Shown: positions 44,284 to 52,277 of the stretch, piece by piece | Layout of the letters: each line of letters opens with the position of its first letter | Numbering within the stretch: position 1 is the first letter of the stretch | Assembly (NCBI RefSeq): GCF_036014175.1 | Contig: NZ_CP107917.1 | Location: forward strand, 2,852,001 to 2,916,000 | Source of the DNA: Streptomyces sp. NBC_00443 | GTDB lineage: Bacteria; Actinomycetota; Actinomycetes; Streptomycetales; Streptomycetaceae | Direction: 5' to 3' | Length of the DNA: 64,000 bases | The notes under the pieces: generated by a model | The model's database searches: none | Seen by the model: the letters and a program-made list of their open reading frames with translations, nothing else | What the model was told of the DNA's origin: nothing | Position numbers and translations under genes: made by a program

Positions 44284-45258
44284 TCAGAACAGGGCGCGCG
44301 CCAGCGCCCTGCGGGCCGCCGCCACGCGCGGGTCCTCGCCGCCCACGACCTCGAAGAGCTCCAGCAGCCGGATCCGAACGGCGTCCCGGTCGTCACCCAC
44401 CGTGCGCTGCACGGTCTCGATGAGCCGTCCGAAAGCGTCCTCGACATGGCCGCCCACCAGGTCCAGGTCGGCCGCGGCGATCTGCGCCTGCGCATCGGCC
44501 GGCTTCTCAGCGGCTTCCTTGCGCACCTGCTGCGGGTCGGCACCCTGCACACGCTGCAGCAACTCGGCCTGCGCGAGACCCAGTTTGGCCTCCATGTTGG
44601 CCGGGTCCTCGCTCAGCACGTTCTTGTAGGCCTGCACGGCACCGCCGAAGTCGCCCGCGTCCAGGGCCTGTACGGCGGCCTCCAGCAACGCGTCGTACGG
44701 ACCGGCCGGCACGGCGGGAGCGGACTGGGCCTCCCCGGGCTGGGCGTCCGGGTCGACGGTGAGGCCGGTCAGGCCGAAGCGCTGCTCGGCGACGGCGACG
44801 AGCTGGTCCAGCGTCTCGCGGATCTGTGCCTCACCGGCCGCGCCCTGGAAGAGCGGCAGCGCCTGTCCGGCGACGACGGCGAACACGGCCGGAATGCCCT
44901 GTACACCGAACTGCTGCATCAGCATCTGGTTGGCGTCGACGTCGATCTTGGCGAGGACGAACCGTCCGGCGTACTCGACGGCGAGCCGCTCCAGCAGCGG
45001 GCTGAGCTGCTTGCAGGGCTCGCACCACTCGGCCCAGAAGTCGATGACGACGGGCACCTCGGCGGACCGCTGCAGGACGTCGCGCTCGAACCCCGCCTCA
45101 TCCGCATCGATGACGAGGTCGGCGGGCGACACGGCCCCTCCCCCGCCCTGTCGGGCGGTCTCGGCACGCGCCTGCTCCGCCTTCGCCTTGGCCTCCTGGG
45201 CCGCCTTCACCGCGGCGAGGTCGACGACTCCGCTCATGGACATGTTCCGTGGCTGCAT
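44284..45258 (-). CDS. Thioredoxin-TPR fusion, CnoX/YbbN-like co-chaperone
   Basis: A 324-residue cytosolic protein. A charged N-terminal helix (KAAQEAKAKAEQARAETA) leads into a thioredoxin domain with WCEPC (Cys79, Cys82) and the cis-Pro loop GIPAVFAV, then TPR-like helical repeats (residues ~190-320: YDALLEAAVQALDAGDFGGAVQAYKNVL and following). This is the layout of YbbN/CnoX, which protects and delivers clients to chaperonins; CEPC here is not the SxxC or CxxC of E. coli. ATG 45258 has GGGGGAGG upstream. It is divergent from a TetR gene across a gap that holds a perfect TetR-type operator. S. coelicolor carries the equivalent near pyk2. Confidence 0.85.
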   Translation of the reverse strand: MQPRNMSMSGVVDLAAVKAAQEAKAKAEQARAETARQGGGGAVSPADLVIDADEAGFERDVLQRSAEVPVVIDFWAEWCEPCKQLSPLLERLAVEYAGRFVLAKIDVDANQMLMQQFGVQGIPAVFAVVAGQALPLFQGAAGEAQIRETLDQLVAVAEQRFGLTGLTVDPDAQPGEAQSAPAVPAGPYDALLEAAVQALDAGDFGGAVQAYKNVLSEDPANMEAKLGLAQAELLQRVQGADPQQVRKEAAEKPADAQAQIAAADLDLVGGHVEDAFGRLIETVQRTVGDDRDAVRIRLLELFEVVGGEDPRVAAARRALARALF

Positions 45259-45367
45259 GCGTCTATCCTCCCCCGTTCCGCCCGCGCATGTGAAAACGGC
45301 CCGAAAGCCGTTCCGGCTTGCTGCTGTTCGACGCCGGGTCCCCACCCACGTCAGTGGTCATCGCTTT

Positions 45368-45384
45368 CGCTACGACTCGTAGCG
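45368..45384. promoter_or_regulatory. TetR-type operator between the co-chaperone and tetR genes
   Basis: CGCTACGA-C-TCGTAGCG, perfect 8-bp arms around one base. It lies 110 bases from the co-chaperone start and 85 from the TetR start. Likely autoregulation by the adjacent TetR protein. Confidence 0.6.
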
Positions 45385-45468
45385 TAATGGCAGTGCGGGG
45401 TTCGGGAACACCCCCATCCCGTGATCTCCCTCACGACCGCACAGGAACCCCCCGGATATGGTCATGAG

Positions 45469-46089
45469 ATGCAGAGCCGCACCGCCGCCCCCCGTCCCGG
45501 CCGCCCGCGCAGCGCCGCCGCGGACACCGCGATCCTGGCTGCGACGCGCGAGGCCCTGGTCGAACTGGGCTGGTCCAAGCTCACCTTGGGAGACGTGGCA
45601 GCACGCGCGGGGGTTGCAAAGACGACGCTGTATCGCCGCTGGTCCGGCAAGAACGAGCTGGTGGTCGACGCGGTGGCCGAGCTCTTCGACGAACTGGAGC
45701 TCCCCGACCGCGGGTCCCTGGCCGCCGACATCGAGGGCGTGGTCCTGCAGTTCGCGGCGATTCTGGCCCGCCCCGAGGCGAAGAGCGGACTGATGGCGGT
45801 GGTCGCCGAGTCGACGCGCGACGACGCCCTGCGCGAGCGCATCCGCCACTCCATCGTCGAGCGCCAGAAGGGCCTGGTCCTGCAGGGCCGCTCCCGGGCC
45901 CAGGAACGCGGCGAGCTCCCCCCGGAGACGGATGATCCGGAGGAAGCCGCGCGCACCGTGGACCTGATCTTCGACGTGGTGGCGGGTGCGGTGGTGCACC
46001 GCACCCTGGTCAGCGCGGAGCCTGCCGACGAGGAGTGGGTGCACGGCTTCACGCGCGTGCTGCTCCTCGGCCTCACCGGCGCCGCGTAG
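45469..46089 (+). CDS. TetR/AcrR family transcriptional regulator
   Basis: A 206-residue repressor with the N-terminal HTH (LGDVAARAGVAKTTLYRRWSGKNELV) and an all-helical ligand-binding domain of the TetR_C type. A GRPRS motif before the HTH is typical. I chose ATG 45469, which starts just before the conserved N-terminal arm; the frame is open to 45421 but the extra residues look untranslated. It converges on icmA with 12 bases between stops. Probable operator at 45368-45384. Ligand and target unknown; the divergent co-chaperone gene is one candidate. Confidence 0.85.
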   Translation: MQSRTAAPRPGRPRSAAADTAILAATREALVELGWSKLTLGDVAARAGVAKTTLYRRWSGKNELVVDAVAELFDELELPDRGSLAADIEGVVLQFAAILARPEAKSGLMAVVAESTRDDALRERIRHSIVERQKGLVLQGRSRAQERGELPPETDDPEEAARTVDLIFDVVAGAVVHRTLVSAEPADEEWVHGFTRVLLLGLTGAA

Positions 46090-46101
46090 TGCTGTGCGGG
46101 G

Positions 46102-47802
46102 TCAGAACCCCGGCGGCTCCGTGTACACCCCCCACTCGTCGCGCAGCACGCCGCAGATCTCGCCCAGCGTCGCCTCGGCCCGTACCGCGTCCAGCATCGG
46201 CTCGATCATGTTGGCCCCGTCGCGGGCGGCGGCGATCATCGCGTCCAGCGCGGTGCGTACGGCCGCGTCGTCCCGGGCGTCCCGGCGGGCGCCCAGCATC
46301 CGTACCTGCTCCCGCTCCACCTCGTGGCTGACCCGCAGGATCTCCAGGTCGCCGGTGACGGAGCCGGTGTGCGCGTTGACCCCGACGACCCTCTTGTCGC
46401 CCTTCTCCAGCGACTGCTGATACCGGAACGCCGACTCGGCGATCTCCCCGGTGAACCAGCCGTCCTCGATGCCCCGCAGGATCCCGGACGTGATCGGCCC
46501 GATCGGGTGCCGGCCGTCGGGGTGCGCCCGCAGGCCGCGCTCCCTTATCTGCTCGAAGATCTTCTCGGCGTCAGCCTCGATCCGGTCGGTCAGCTGCTCG
46601 ACGTACCACGCACCACCCAGCGGGTCGGCCACGTTGGCGACCCCGGTCTCCTCCATGAGCACCTGCTGGGTGCGCAGGGCGATCTCGGCGGCCTGCTCGG
46701 AGGGCAGCGCGAGGGTCTCGTCGAGTGCGTTGGTGTGCAGCGAGTTCGTCCCGCCGAGCACGGCGGCGAGCGCCTCCACGGCCGTACGTACGACGTTGTT
46801 GTACGGCTGCTGGGCGGTCAGCGAGACACCGGCGGTCTGGGTGTGGAAGCGCAGCCACTGCGCCTTGTCGCTCTTCGCCCCGTACACGTCCCGCATCCAG
46901 CGAGCCCAGATGCGGCGGGCGGCCCGGAACTTGGCGATCTCCTCGAAGAAGTCGAGGTGGGCGTCGAAGAAGAAGGACAGGCCGGGGGCGAAGACGTCCA
47001 CGTCCAGCCCGCGCGAGAGCCCCAGCTCGACGTACCCGAACCCGTCCGCCAGCGTGTACGCCAGCTCCTGCGCGGCCGTCGCGCCGGCCTCGCGGATGTG
47101 GTACCCGGAGACGGACAGCGGCTTGTAGGCGGGGATGCCGGCCGCGCAGTGCTCCATGAGGTCGCCGATGAGGCGCAGGTGCGGCTCGGGCTGGAAGAGC
47201 CACTCCTTCTGGGCGATGTACTCCTTGAAGATGTCCGTCTGCAGCGTGCCGTTGAGCACGGCCGGATCGACGCCCTGGCGCTCGGCCGCCACCAGGTACA
47301 TGCAGAAGACGGGAACGGCCGGACCGCTGATGGTCATGGAGGTCGTCACGTCGCCGAGCGGGATGTCCTTGAACAGGACCTCCATGTCGGCGGCCGAGTC
47401 GATGGCGACACCGCAGTGCCCGACCTCGCCCAGCGCGCGCGGGTCGTCGGAGTCGCGGCCCATGAGCGTCGGCATGTCGAAGGCGACCGAGAGACCGCCT
47501 CCGCCGTTGCCGAGGATCATCTTGTACCGCTCGTTGGTCTGCTCGGCGTTGCCGAACCCGGCGAACTGCCGGATGGTCCACGTCCGGCCTCGGTAGCCGG
47601 TCGCGTACAGCCCGCGCGTGAAGGGGTACTCCCCGGGCCACCCGATCCGCTCGAAGCCCTCGTACCTGTCCCCAGGCCTGGGCCCGTACACCGGCTCCAC
47701 GGGGTCCCCGGAGAGCGTGGTGAAGTCGGCCTCGCGCTTGCGCGAAGCGTCGTACCGGGCCTGCCAGCGACGGCGGCCCTCATCGATGGCGTCAGCGTCC
47801 AT
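46102..47802 (-). CDS. icmA: Isobutyryl-CoA mutase, large subunit
   Basis: A 566-residue coenzyme B12-dependent mutase subunit interconverting isobutyryl-CoA and n-butyryl-CoA, linking valine catabolism to butyryl-CoA and polyketide extender units. It has the mutase TIM barrel but no B12-binding domain; that is on a separate small subunit (icmB) not in this window. Two residues separate it from methylmalonyl-CoA mutase: Phe80 (TIRQFAGFG) and Gln198 (KEYIAQKEW), where methylmalonyl-CoA mutase has Tyr and Arg. Length and numbering match the known IcmA. ATG 47802 follows a weak GAAG. A 22-bp dyad lies just upstream. Equivalent to SCO5415. Confidence 0.92.
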   Translation of the reverse strand: MDADAIDEGRRRWQARYDASRKREADFTTLSGDPVEPVYGPRPGDRYEGFERIGWPGEYPFTRGLYATGYRGRTWTIRQFAGFGNAEQTNERYKMILGNGGGGLSVAFDMPTLMGRDSDDPRALGEVGHCGVAIDSAADMEVLFKDIPLGDVTTSMTISGPAVPVFCMYLVAAERQGVDPAVLNGTLQTDIFKEYIAQKEWLFQPEPHLRLIGDLMEHCAAGIPAYKPLSVSGYHIREAGATAAQELAYTLADGFGYVELGLSRGLDVDVFAPGLSFFFDAHLDFFEEIAKFRAARRIWARWMRDVYGAKSDKAQWLRFHTQTAGVSLTAQQPYNNVVRTAVEALAAVLGGTNSLHTNALDETLALPSEQAAEIALRTQQVLMEETGVANVADPLGGAWYVEQLTDRIEADAEKIFEQIRERGLRAHPDGRHPIGPITSGILRGIEDGWFTGEIAESAFRYQQSLEKGDKRVVGVNAHTGSVTGDLEILRVSHEVEREQVRMLGARRDARDDAAVRTALDAMIAAARDGANMIEPMLDAVRAEATLGEICGVLRDEWGVYTEPPGF

Positions 47803-47810
47803 GCTTCAAA

Positions 47811-47832
47811 TTTACTAGGACGTCCAAGTAAA
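47811..47832. promoter_or_regulatory. 22-bp dyad at the icmA promoter
   Basis: Plus strand TTTACT-A-GGACGTCC-A-AGTAAA: perfect except for the A/A positions, centred 20 bases before the icmA ATG. It covers the expected ribosome-binding or -10 region, so a repressor is plausible. TTAC/GTAA outer ends recall the dyads at 44001-44174. Confidence 0.55.
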
Positions 47833-47845
47833 TGTCGATGGCAGA

Positions 47846-47869
47846 CCGCCGTACGCGTACGTACGGCGG
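47846..47869 (-). terminator. Terminator after the DUF3817 gene
   Basis: Perfect 10-bp stem (CCGCCGTACG 47846-47855 with CGTACGGCGG 47860-47869), 4-base loop, 5 bases beyond the stop. Confidence 0.75.
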
Positions 47870-47874
47870 GTGCG

Positions 47875-48207
47875 TCAGGCCTTGGCGACAGCCGGGGCCG
47901 GGTCGCTGACCAGGGGTTCGACCTCCCGGGTGACCTTGCGCTCGACGAAGAAGGCGGCGAGGGGAATCGTCCCGGAGAGCAGCACCCACAGCAGCTTGCC
48001 GAACGACCACTTGGCCTTGGAGCCGAGGTCGAAGGCGAAGACCAGGTAGATGATGTAGAGGAAGCCGTGGACCTGGGAGACGGCGAAAGTGACGTCCTCG
48101 CCCATGTCGAAGCCGTACTTGAACACCATGCAGGTGCACAGGACGAGCAGCATCACGGCGGTGACGTAGGCCATCACCCGGTAGCGGGTCAGGACGCTCT
48201 TCTTCAT
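47875..48207 (-). CDS. DUF3817 integral membrane protein
   Basis: A 110-residue membrane protein with three predicted helices: YRVMAYVTAVMLLVLCTCMVF, a His-containing VHGFLYIIYLVFAFDLG, and LLWVLLSGTIPLAAFFVERKV. The HGxLY segment and the ERKV end are typical of DUF3817, a family without known function. A second member lies at 59248-59592, and the two flank the polyketide block. I start it at ATG 48207; the frame is open further but the upstream part is not membrane-like. Downstream terminator present. It follows a MarR gene on the same strand. Confidence 0.8.
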   Translation of the reverse strand: MKKSVLTRYRVMAYVTAVMLLVLCTCMVFKYGFDMGEDVTFAVSQVHGFLYIIYLVFAFDLGSKAKWSFGKLLWVLLSGTIPLAAFFVERKVTREVEPLVSDPAPAVAKA

Positions 48208-48278
48208 GCGTAAGAGCGTAACCAGGCGTTCCGGGAGATCTTGCCCCGGGCCCCGGAGACGGCCCCCCGGCCGCGAGG

Positions 48279-48788
48279 TCAGCTCTCGTCGAAGTCGTGG
48301 GCCGCCACCCGCAGCGGGCGCAGCATCGCGAAGATCTCCGCGCACTCCTCGGCGTCGTACGCCCCGAGGCCGAAGTCCATGGCCATCAGGTCCCGGGTGG
48401 CCGCCTCGACGACCTCCCGGCCCTTGTCCGTGATGGAGGCGAGCGTGCCGCGGCCGTCGTTGGGGTTGGGCCGCTTGTCGACCAGACCCGACTTGACCAG
48501 CCGGTCGACCGTGTTCGTCACGGATGTGGGATGCACCATGAGCCGCTCGCCGATCTTGGACATCGGCAGTTCCCCGGCCTTGGAGAAGTTGAGCAGCACC
48601 AGCGCCTCGTACCGCGCGAACGTCAGCCCGTACGGCTTGACCACCGCGTCCACCTCGGCGAGCAGGATCTGCTGTGCCCGCATGATCGAGGTGATGGCGG
48701 CCATGGACGGCACGTTTCCCCAGCGCTGCTTCCAGAGCTCGTCGGCGCGGGCGATGGGGTCGAAGGGAAGACTGAGCGGCTTCGGCAC
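48279..48788 (-). CDS. MarR family transcriptional regulator
   Basis: A 169-residue winged-HTH protein: N-terminal dimer helices (RADELWKQRWGNVPSM), HTH PMSKIGERLMVHPTSVTNTV and wing DKRPNPNDGRGTLASIT. The GTG start at 48788 sits 7 bases after TAAGGT, which has CTGACC 17 bases further up, so the transcript is probably leaderless. It is followed by the DUF3817 gene 71 bases on, probably co-transcribed. A regulatory link to icmA (next beyond) or to the PKS cluster (upstream) is possible but not shown. Confidence 0.88.
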   Translation of the reverse strand: MPKPLSLPFDPIARADELWKQRWGNVPSMAAITSIMRAQQILLAEVDAVVKPYGLTFARYEALVLLNFSKAGELPMSKIGERLMVHPTSVTNTVDRLVKSGLVDKRPNPNDGRGTLASITDKGREVVEAATRDLMAMDFGLGAYDAEECAEIFAMLRPLRVAAHDFDES

Positions 48789-48862
48789 GGGACCGACCTT
48801 ACCGGCCGGTCACATGCTGGTCAGCCCCGTCTCGCCCTTCGGTCCCCTGCCCTGCCGCCGCT

Positions 48863-49168
48863 CTACTCGGCCATCAGGTCCCGGACCTGGAAGGCCCCCG
48901 TCCACCGGTCGTCGTGCAGACAGGCGTTCATCGGCTCGACCAGCATCCGGTGGTCGGGGTCGGTCCGCCACCGCTTGACGGAGTCCATGCTCTCCCACTC
49001 GCTGGTGAGCAGCCATCGAGCGGGATCGTCGAGGGAGCGGCACAACTGTTCGCCGAGGTGTCCGGGCGCACGCGCGGCACGTTCGTGCACACCCTCATAG
49101 GAGTTCACGAAGTCGGCTTCCCGGCCCTCGCGCACATGGAGCAGGCGAATGACCCGCACGCGTTCCAT
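48863..49168 (-). CDS. ABM-superfamily monooxygenase-like protein
   Basis: A 101-residue dimeric alpha-beta barrel protein of the antibiotic-biosynthesis monooxygenase type. It is visibly related to the N-terminal part of the whiE ORFI protein at 57377-58504 (both have PGHLG-QLC-SL--P--WL-TSEW), so it is a stand-alone copy of that domain. It starts 10 bases after the P450 stop with GGGAG upstream, so it is co-transcribed with the P450. Probable role: quinone-forming oxidation or assisting cyclisation of the polyketide. Confidence 0.8.
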   Translation of the reverse strand: MERVRVIRLLHVREGREADFVNSYEGVHERAARAPGHLGEQLCRSLDDPARWLLTSEWESMDSVKRWRTDPDHRMLVEPMNACLHDDRWTGAFQVRDLMAE

Positions 49169-49178
49169 GGTGCTCCCG

Positions 49179-50447
49179 TCAGGACGGGTCGAGGACGACG
49201 GGCAGTTCCGCGAGTCCGCGGAAGGCGGGGAACGGCACGGTCATCCAGCGCGCGTCCTCCGGTGCCACGGCCAGGGCCATCTGCGGGTGCCGCCGGAACA
49301 GGGTGCCGAGGGCGAGCTGGATCTCCAGCCGGGCCAGCGGTGCGCCGGCGCAGTAGTGCGGACCGTAGCCGAAGGCGAGATGCGCGGCCTGGACGTTCGG
49401 GCGCTGGACGTCCAGCTCGTTCGGGTCGGCGAACATCTCCGGGTCACGGTTGGCGGCGGTGATCGAGATCTGGACGAGCGCGCCCTTGGGGATGAGCTGG
49501 TCGCGGATGACGATGTCCTCCTTCGCCCAGCGGAAGGTGGAGTTCTCCACGGAGCTCTCGAACCGGAAGACCTCCTCGATCGCCGCGGCCAGGGAGGCGT
49601 CGTCCCGCAGTGCCAGCCGCTTCTGCTCCGGGCGGCTGAGCAGGTGGTAGACGGTGTTGCCGATCTGGTACGCCGTTGTCTTGTGGCCCGCGAAGAGGAG
49701 CACCCATGCCGTCGACACGAGTTCGCTGTCGGTGAGCGCGCCTTCCTGGTCCTTGGCCGTCACGAGCGCGCTGAGCAGGCCCGAATCCGGCGCCTTCCGC
49801 TTCCGCGCACACAGTTCCACCAGATACTCGCGGAGATTTCCCTCGGCGATTTCCAGCGCTTTTCTCGCCTCCGGTCCGAAACCGGTCTGCGCGACGGTCG
49901 CGGACCATTCCTGAGCCTGCGTGCGCTCGTTTTCCGGGACGCCCAGGAGTTCACAGATCACCTGCAGCGGCAGCGGGAAGCAGAACTCCGGGAGCAGATT
50001 GAACGGACCCGACGTCGGGCATTGGTCCAGCAGCCCGTCGGTGATCTCCTGGATCCGAGTGCGCAGCGATTCCACCCTTTTCGGAGTGAACGTACTGCCG
50101 ACGATCCTGCGCAGCCTCGTGTGCTTCGGCGGGTCCGAGAACAGCATGTTGTCGTCGAGCGCGATCGACGAGTCACCGAAAATGCGGTGGTAGGCGTCGA
50201 TGGCGCCGTACATGTCCTTGCTCAGCCGGGGGTCGGCCAGCGCCGCGCGCCCGTCGTCGTACCGCGTGATGAGGTACGTCTCGACGCCGTGCGGCGGCTT
50301 CATCGGGCAGACGGGTGCCGATTCCCGCAGCGTGGCGTACACGGGATGCGGGTTGGCGCGGAACTCCCGGCTGCACGCCGAGGCCGCGGCCGCGGCTTCT
50401 TCGGGCGACAGTGCCCCGGATTCCTCGGATGCGAAAGCTTGCGTCAT
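49179..50447 (-). CDS. Cytochrome P450
   Basis: A 422-residue bacterial class I P450. The haem-binding loop is FGYGPHYCAG (Cys366), the I-helix oxygen-activation motif is LLFAGHKTTAYQ and the K-helix ExxR is EEVFRFES. ATG 50447 follows GGGGACAG. It lies divergent from the FAD monooxygenase and heads a two-gene unit with the small ABM protein. Needs ferredoxin and reductase from elsewhere. A likely tailoring oxidation on the aromatic polyketide, given its position; the core S. coelicolor whiE cluster, from memory, has no P450, so this is an addition. Confidence 0.9.
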   Translation of the reverse strand: MTQAFASEESGALSPEEAAAAASACSREFRANPHPVYATLRESAPVCPMKPPHGVETYLITRYDDGRAALADPRLSKDMYGAIDAYHRIFGDSSIALDDNMLFSDPPKHTRLRRIVGSTFTPKRVESLRTRIQEITDGLLDQCPTSGPFNLLPEFCFPLPLQVICELLGVPENERTQAQEWSATVAQTGFGPEARKALEIAEGNLREYLVELCARKRKAPDSGLLSALVTAKDQEGALTDSELVSTAWVLLFAGHKTTAYQIGNTVYHLLSRPEQKRLALRDDASLAAAIEEVFRFESSVENSTFRWAKEDIVIRDQLIPKGALVQISITAANRDPEMFADPNELDVQRPNVQAAHLAFGYGPHYCAGAPLARLEIQLALGTLFRRHPQMALAVAPEDARWMTVPFPAFRGLAELPVVLDPS

Positions 50448-50604
50448 GACTGTCCCCGGGTAGGCGTGGATTCCGGCGGTCGGATTCCGTCGGTCAGTGC
50501 CACCGTTTCCCGGGCGACACCGCGCCGCAAACGGCACTGCGCCAAATGGGTCGGGTCGCCGGAGGACGTGTGGACCGGAGTCCGAACTGGTAAACATCGA
50601 CGAC

Positions 50605-52236
50605 GTGAGCGGACACGAAGCGGAATCTGTACCAGTTCTCATCGTCGGCGGCTCCCTGGTGGGTCTTTCCACTTCGGTATTCCTGGGACGCCTCGGAATT
50701 GAGCACATGCTCGTGGAGCGGCATGCCGGGACATCGACGCACCCGCGTGGTCGTGGGAACAACGTGCGCACCATGGAGATCTACCGGACGGCCGGCCTGG
50801 AGTCGGGAATCCGGGAGGCGGCGCGCGTTCTCTCCGGGAACGACGGCATTCTCCAGGTGGACAAGCTCACCGGGAAGGAGCGCCGCTGGATCATCGGGGA
50901 CATCTCCGGCGGCATGGACGTCTCCCGGGTGAGTTCCGCGGACTGGTGCCTGTGCAGTCAGAACGACCTCGAACCCGTGCTGTTGAGCTATGCCCGCGAG
51001 CAGGGCGCCGACATCCGCTTCAGCTCGGAGCTGCTCTCCTTCACGGAGAGCGCGGACGGAGTGCATGCCCGGGTCAGGCGCCGCGAGACCGGTGAGACCT
51101 ACACCGTGAAGGCCGACTTCCTGGTGGCCGCCGACGGCCCCAGAAGCCCCATCCGCACTCACCTGGGGATCGGCCAGTCGGGGCCGGGCGAGCTGTTCCA
51201 CAACGTCAGCGTCACGTTCCGCAGCAGGGCGCTGAAGGAGTACGTCGGAGATAAACGATTCGTCGTCTGCTATGTCACCGACCCCGACGGGGAGGGTGCC
51301 CTGCTGCCGGTGGACAACGAGGAGCGCTGGGTGATCCACGTTCCCTGGTATCCCGACCGGGGTGAGGAGCTGGAGGACTTCACCGACGCGAGGCTGGCGG
51401 CCCACATCCGCGCCGCCGTCGGCGCCTCGGACATCGACGTCGAGATCACCGGCAAAGCGCCGTGGCACGCGTCGAAGCGGGTCGCGGACAGCTACGGCGA
51501 GGGCAGGGTCTTCCTGGCCGGCGACTCGGCCCACGAGATGCCGCCCACCGGGGCGTTCGGCTCCAACACCGGAATCCAGGACGCCCACAACCTCGCTTGG
51601 AAGCTCGCCTCGGTGCTGCGCGGCTGGGCCGGTCTGCCGTTGCTCGACTCCTACGGGCAGGAACGGCGGCCCGTCGCCCTCGCGACCGGCACCCGCGCAT
51701 GCGTCCAGGCGGCCGACGAACAGCACCCGGGATTCAGCCCCGCCGCGGGCCGCAACAACGACCCGGCGGACCTGATGACCGTCGCCCTGTGCTACCGGTA
51801 CGCGTCGAACGCCGTGGTGGGTGCCCACCCGGACCAGCCGATCGTCCCCGACACCTTCCAGCTGGGTGGTGAACCGGGCAGCCGTGCGCCGCACATGTGG
51901 GTCATGCGAGGGGGCGGCAGGATCTCCACGCTCGATCTGTACGAGCGCTCCTTCGTGCTGCTCGCCGGCTCCGGCGGGCAGAAGTGGCGGACCGCGGTGG
52001 AGAAGGCCTCCCTGAACCTGGGCGTCCCGGTCGAGGCGTACCTCGTGGGCACGGGACCCGACCACGACCTCGTCCCCGACAGGGACGCCGACTGGGCGGA
52101 GCTGCACGGAACGGCCGAGGACGGCGCCGTCCTCGTACGCCCGGACGGCTTCGTCGCCTGGCGGGCCGACGCCGCGATGCCGGACGCCGACCGCGTCCTG
52201 ACGAACGTGCTGCAGACCCTGCTCTGCCGCGACTGA
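50605..52236 (+). CDS. FAD-dependent aromatic monooxygenase (PheA/TfdB-like)
   Basis: A 543-residue flavoprotein hydroxylase. The Rossmann GGSLVG motif is at residues 15-20, the DG motif in VAADGPRSPIR and the GD motif in LAGDSAHEMPPTG (Asp307); a thioredoxin-like C-terminal domain follows. This is the family of polyketide ring hydroxylases such as WhiE ORFVIII. The GTG at 50605 puts the dinucleotide fold right at the N-terminus; upstream in-frame codons to 50497 look untranslated. TAAACA 8 bases before suggests a leaderless start. It is the first gene of a pair with the amidohydrolase, 41 bases apart. Confidence 0.88.
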   Translation: MSGHEAESVPVLIVGGSLVGLSTSVFLGRLGIEHMLVERHAGTSTHPRGRGNNVRTMEIYRTAGLESGIREAARVLSGNDGILQVDKLTGKERRWIIGDISGGMDVSRVSSADWCLCSQNDLEPVLLSYAREQGADIRFSSELLSFTESADGVHARVRRRETGETYTVKADFLVAADGPRSPIRTHLGIGQSGPGELFHNVSVTFRSRALKEYVGDKRFVVCYVTDPDGEGALLPVDNEERWVIHVPWYPDRGEELEDFTDARLAAHIRAAVGASDIDVEITGKAPWHASKRVADSYGEGRVFLAGDSAHEMPPTGAFGSNTGIQDAHNLAWKLASVLRGWAGLPLLDSYGQERRPVALATGTRACVQAADEQHPGFSPAAGRNNDPADLMTVALCYRYASNAVVGAHPDQPIVPDTFQLGGEPGSRAPHMWVMRGGGRISTLDLYERSFVLLAGSGGQKWRTAVEKASLNLGVPVEAYLVGTGPDHDLVPDRDADWAELHGTAEDGAVLVRPDGFVAWRADAAMPDADRVLTNVLQTLLCRD

Positions 52237-52277
52237 ACCCCCGTCACCCCTGGACAACCCACACCGAGGACGTACTT

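Noticed and set aside
46102..47802. icmA as a truncated methylmalonyl-CoA mutase missing its B12 domain
   Set aside because: Length 566, Phe80 and Gln198 match the isobutyryl-CoA mutase large subunit, which naturally lacks that domain.
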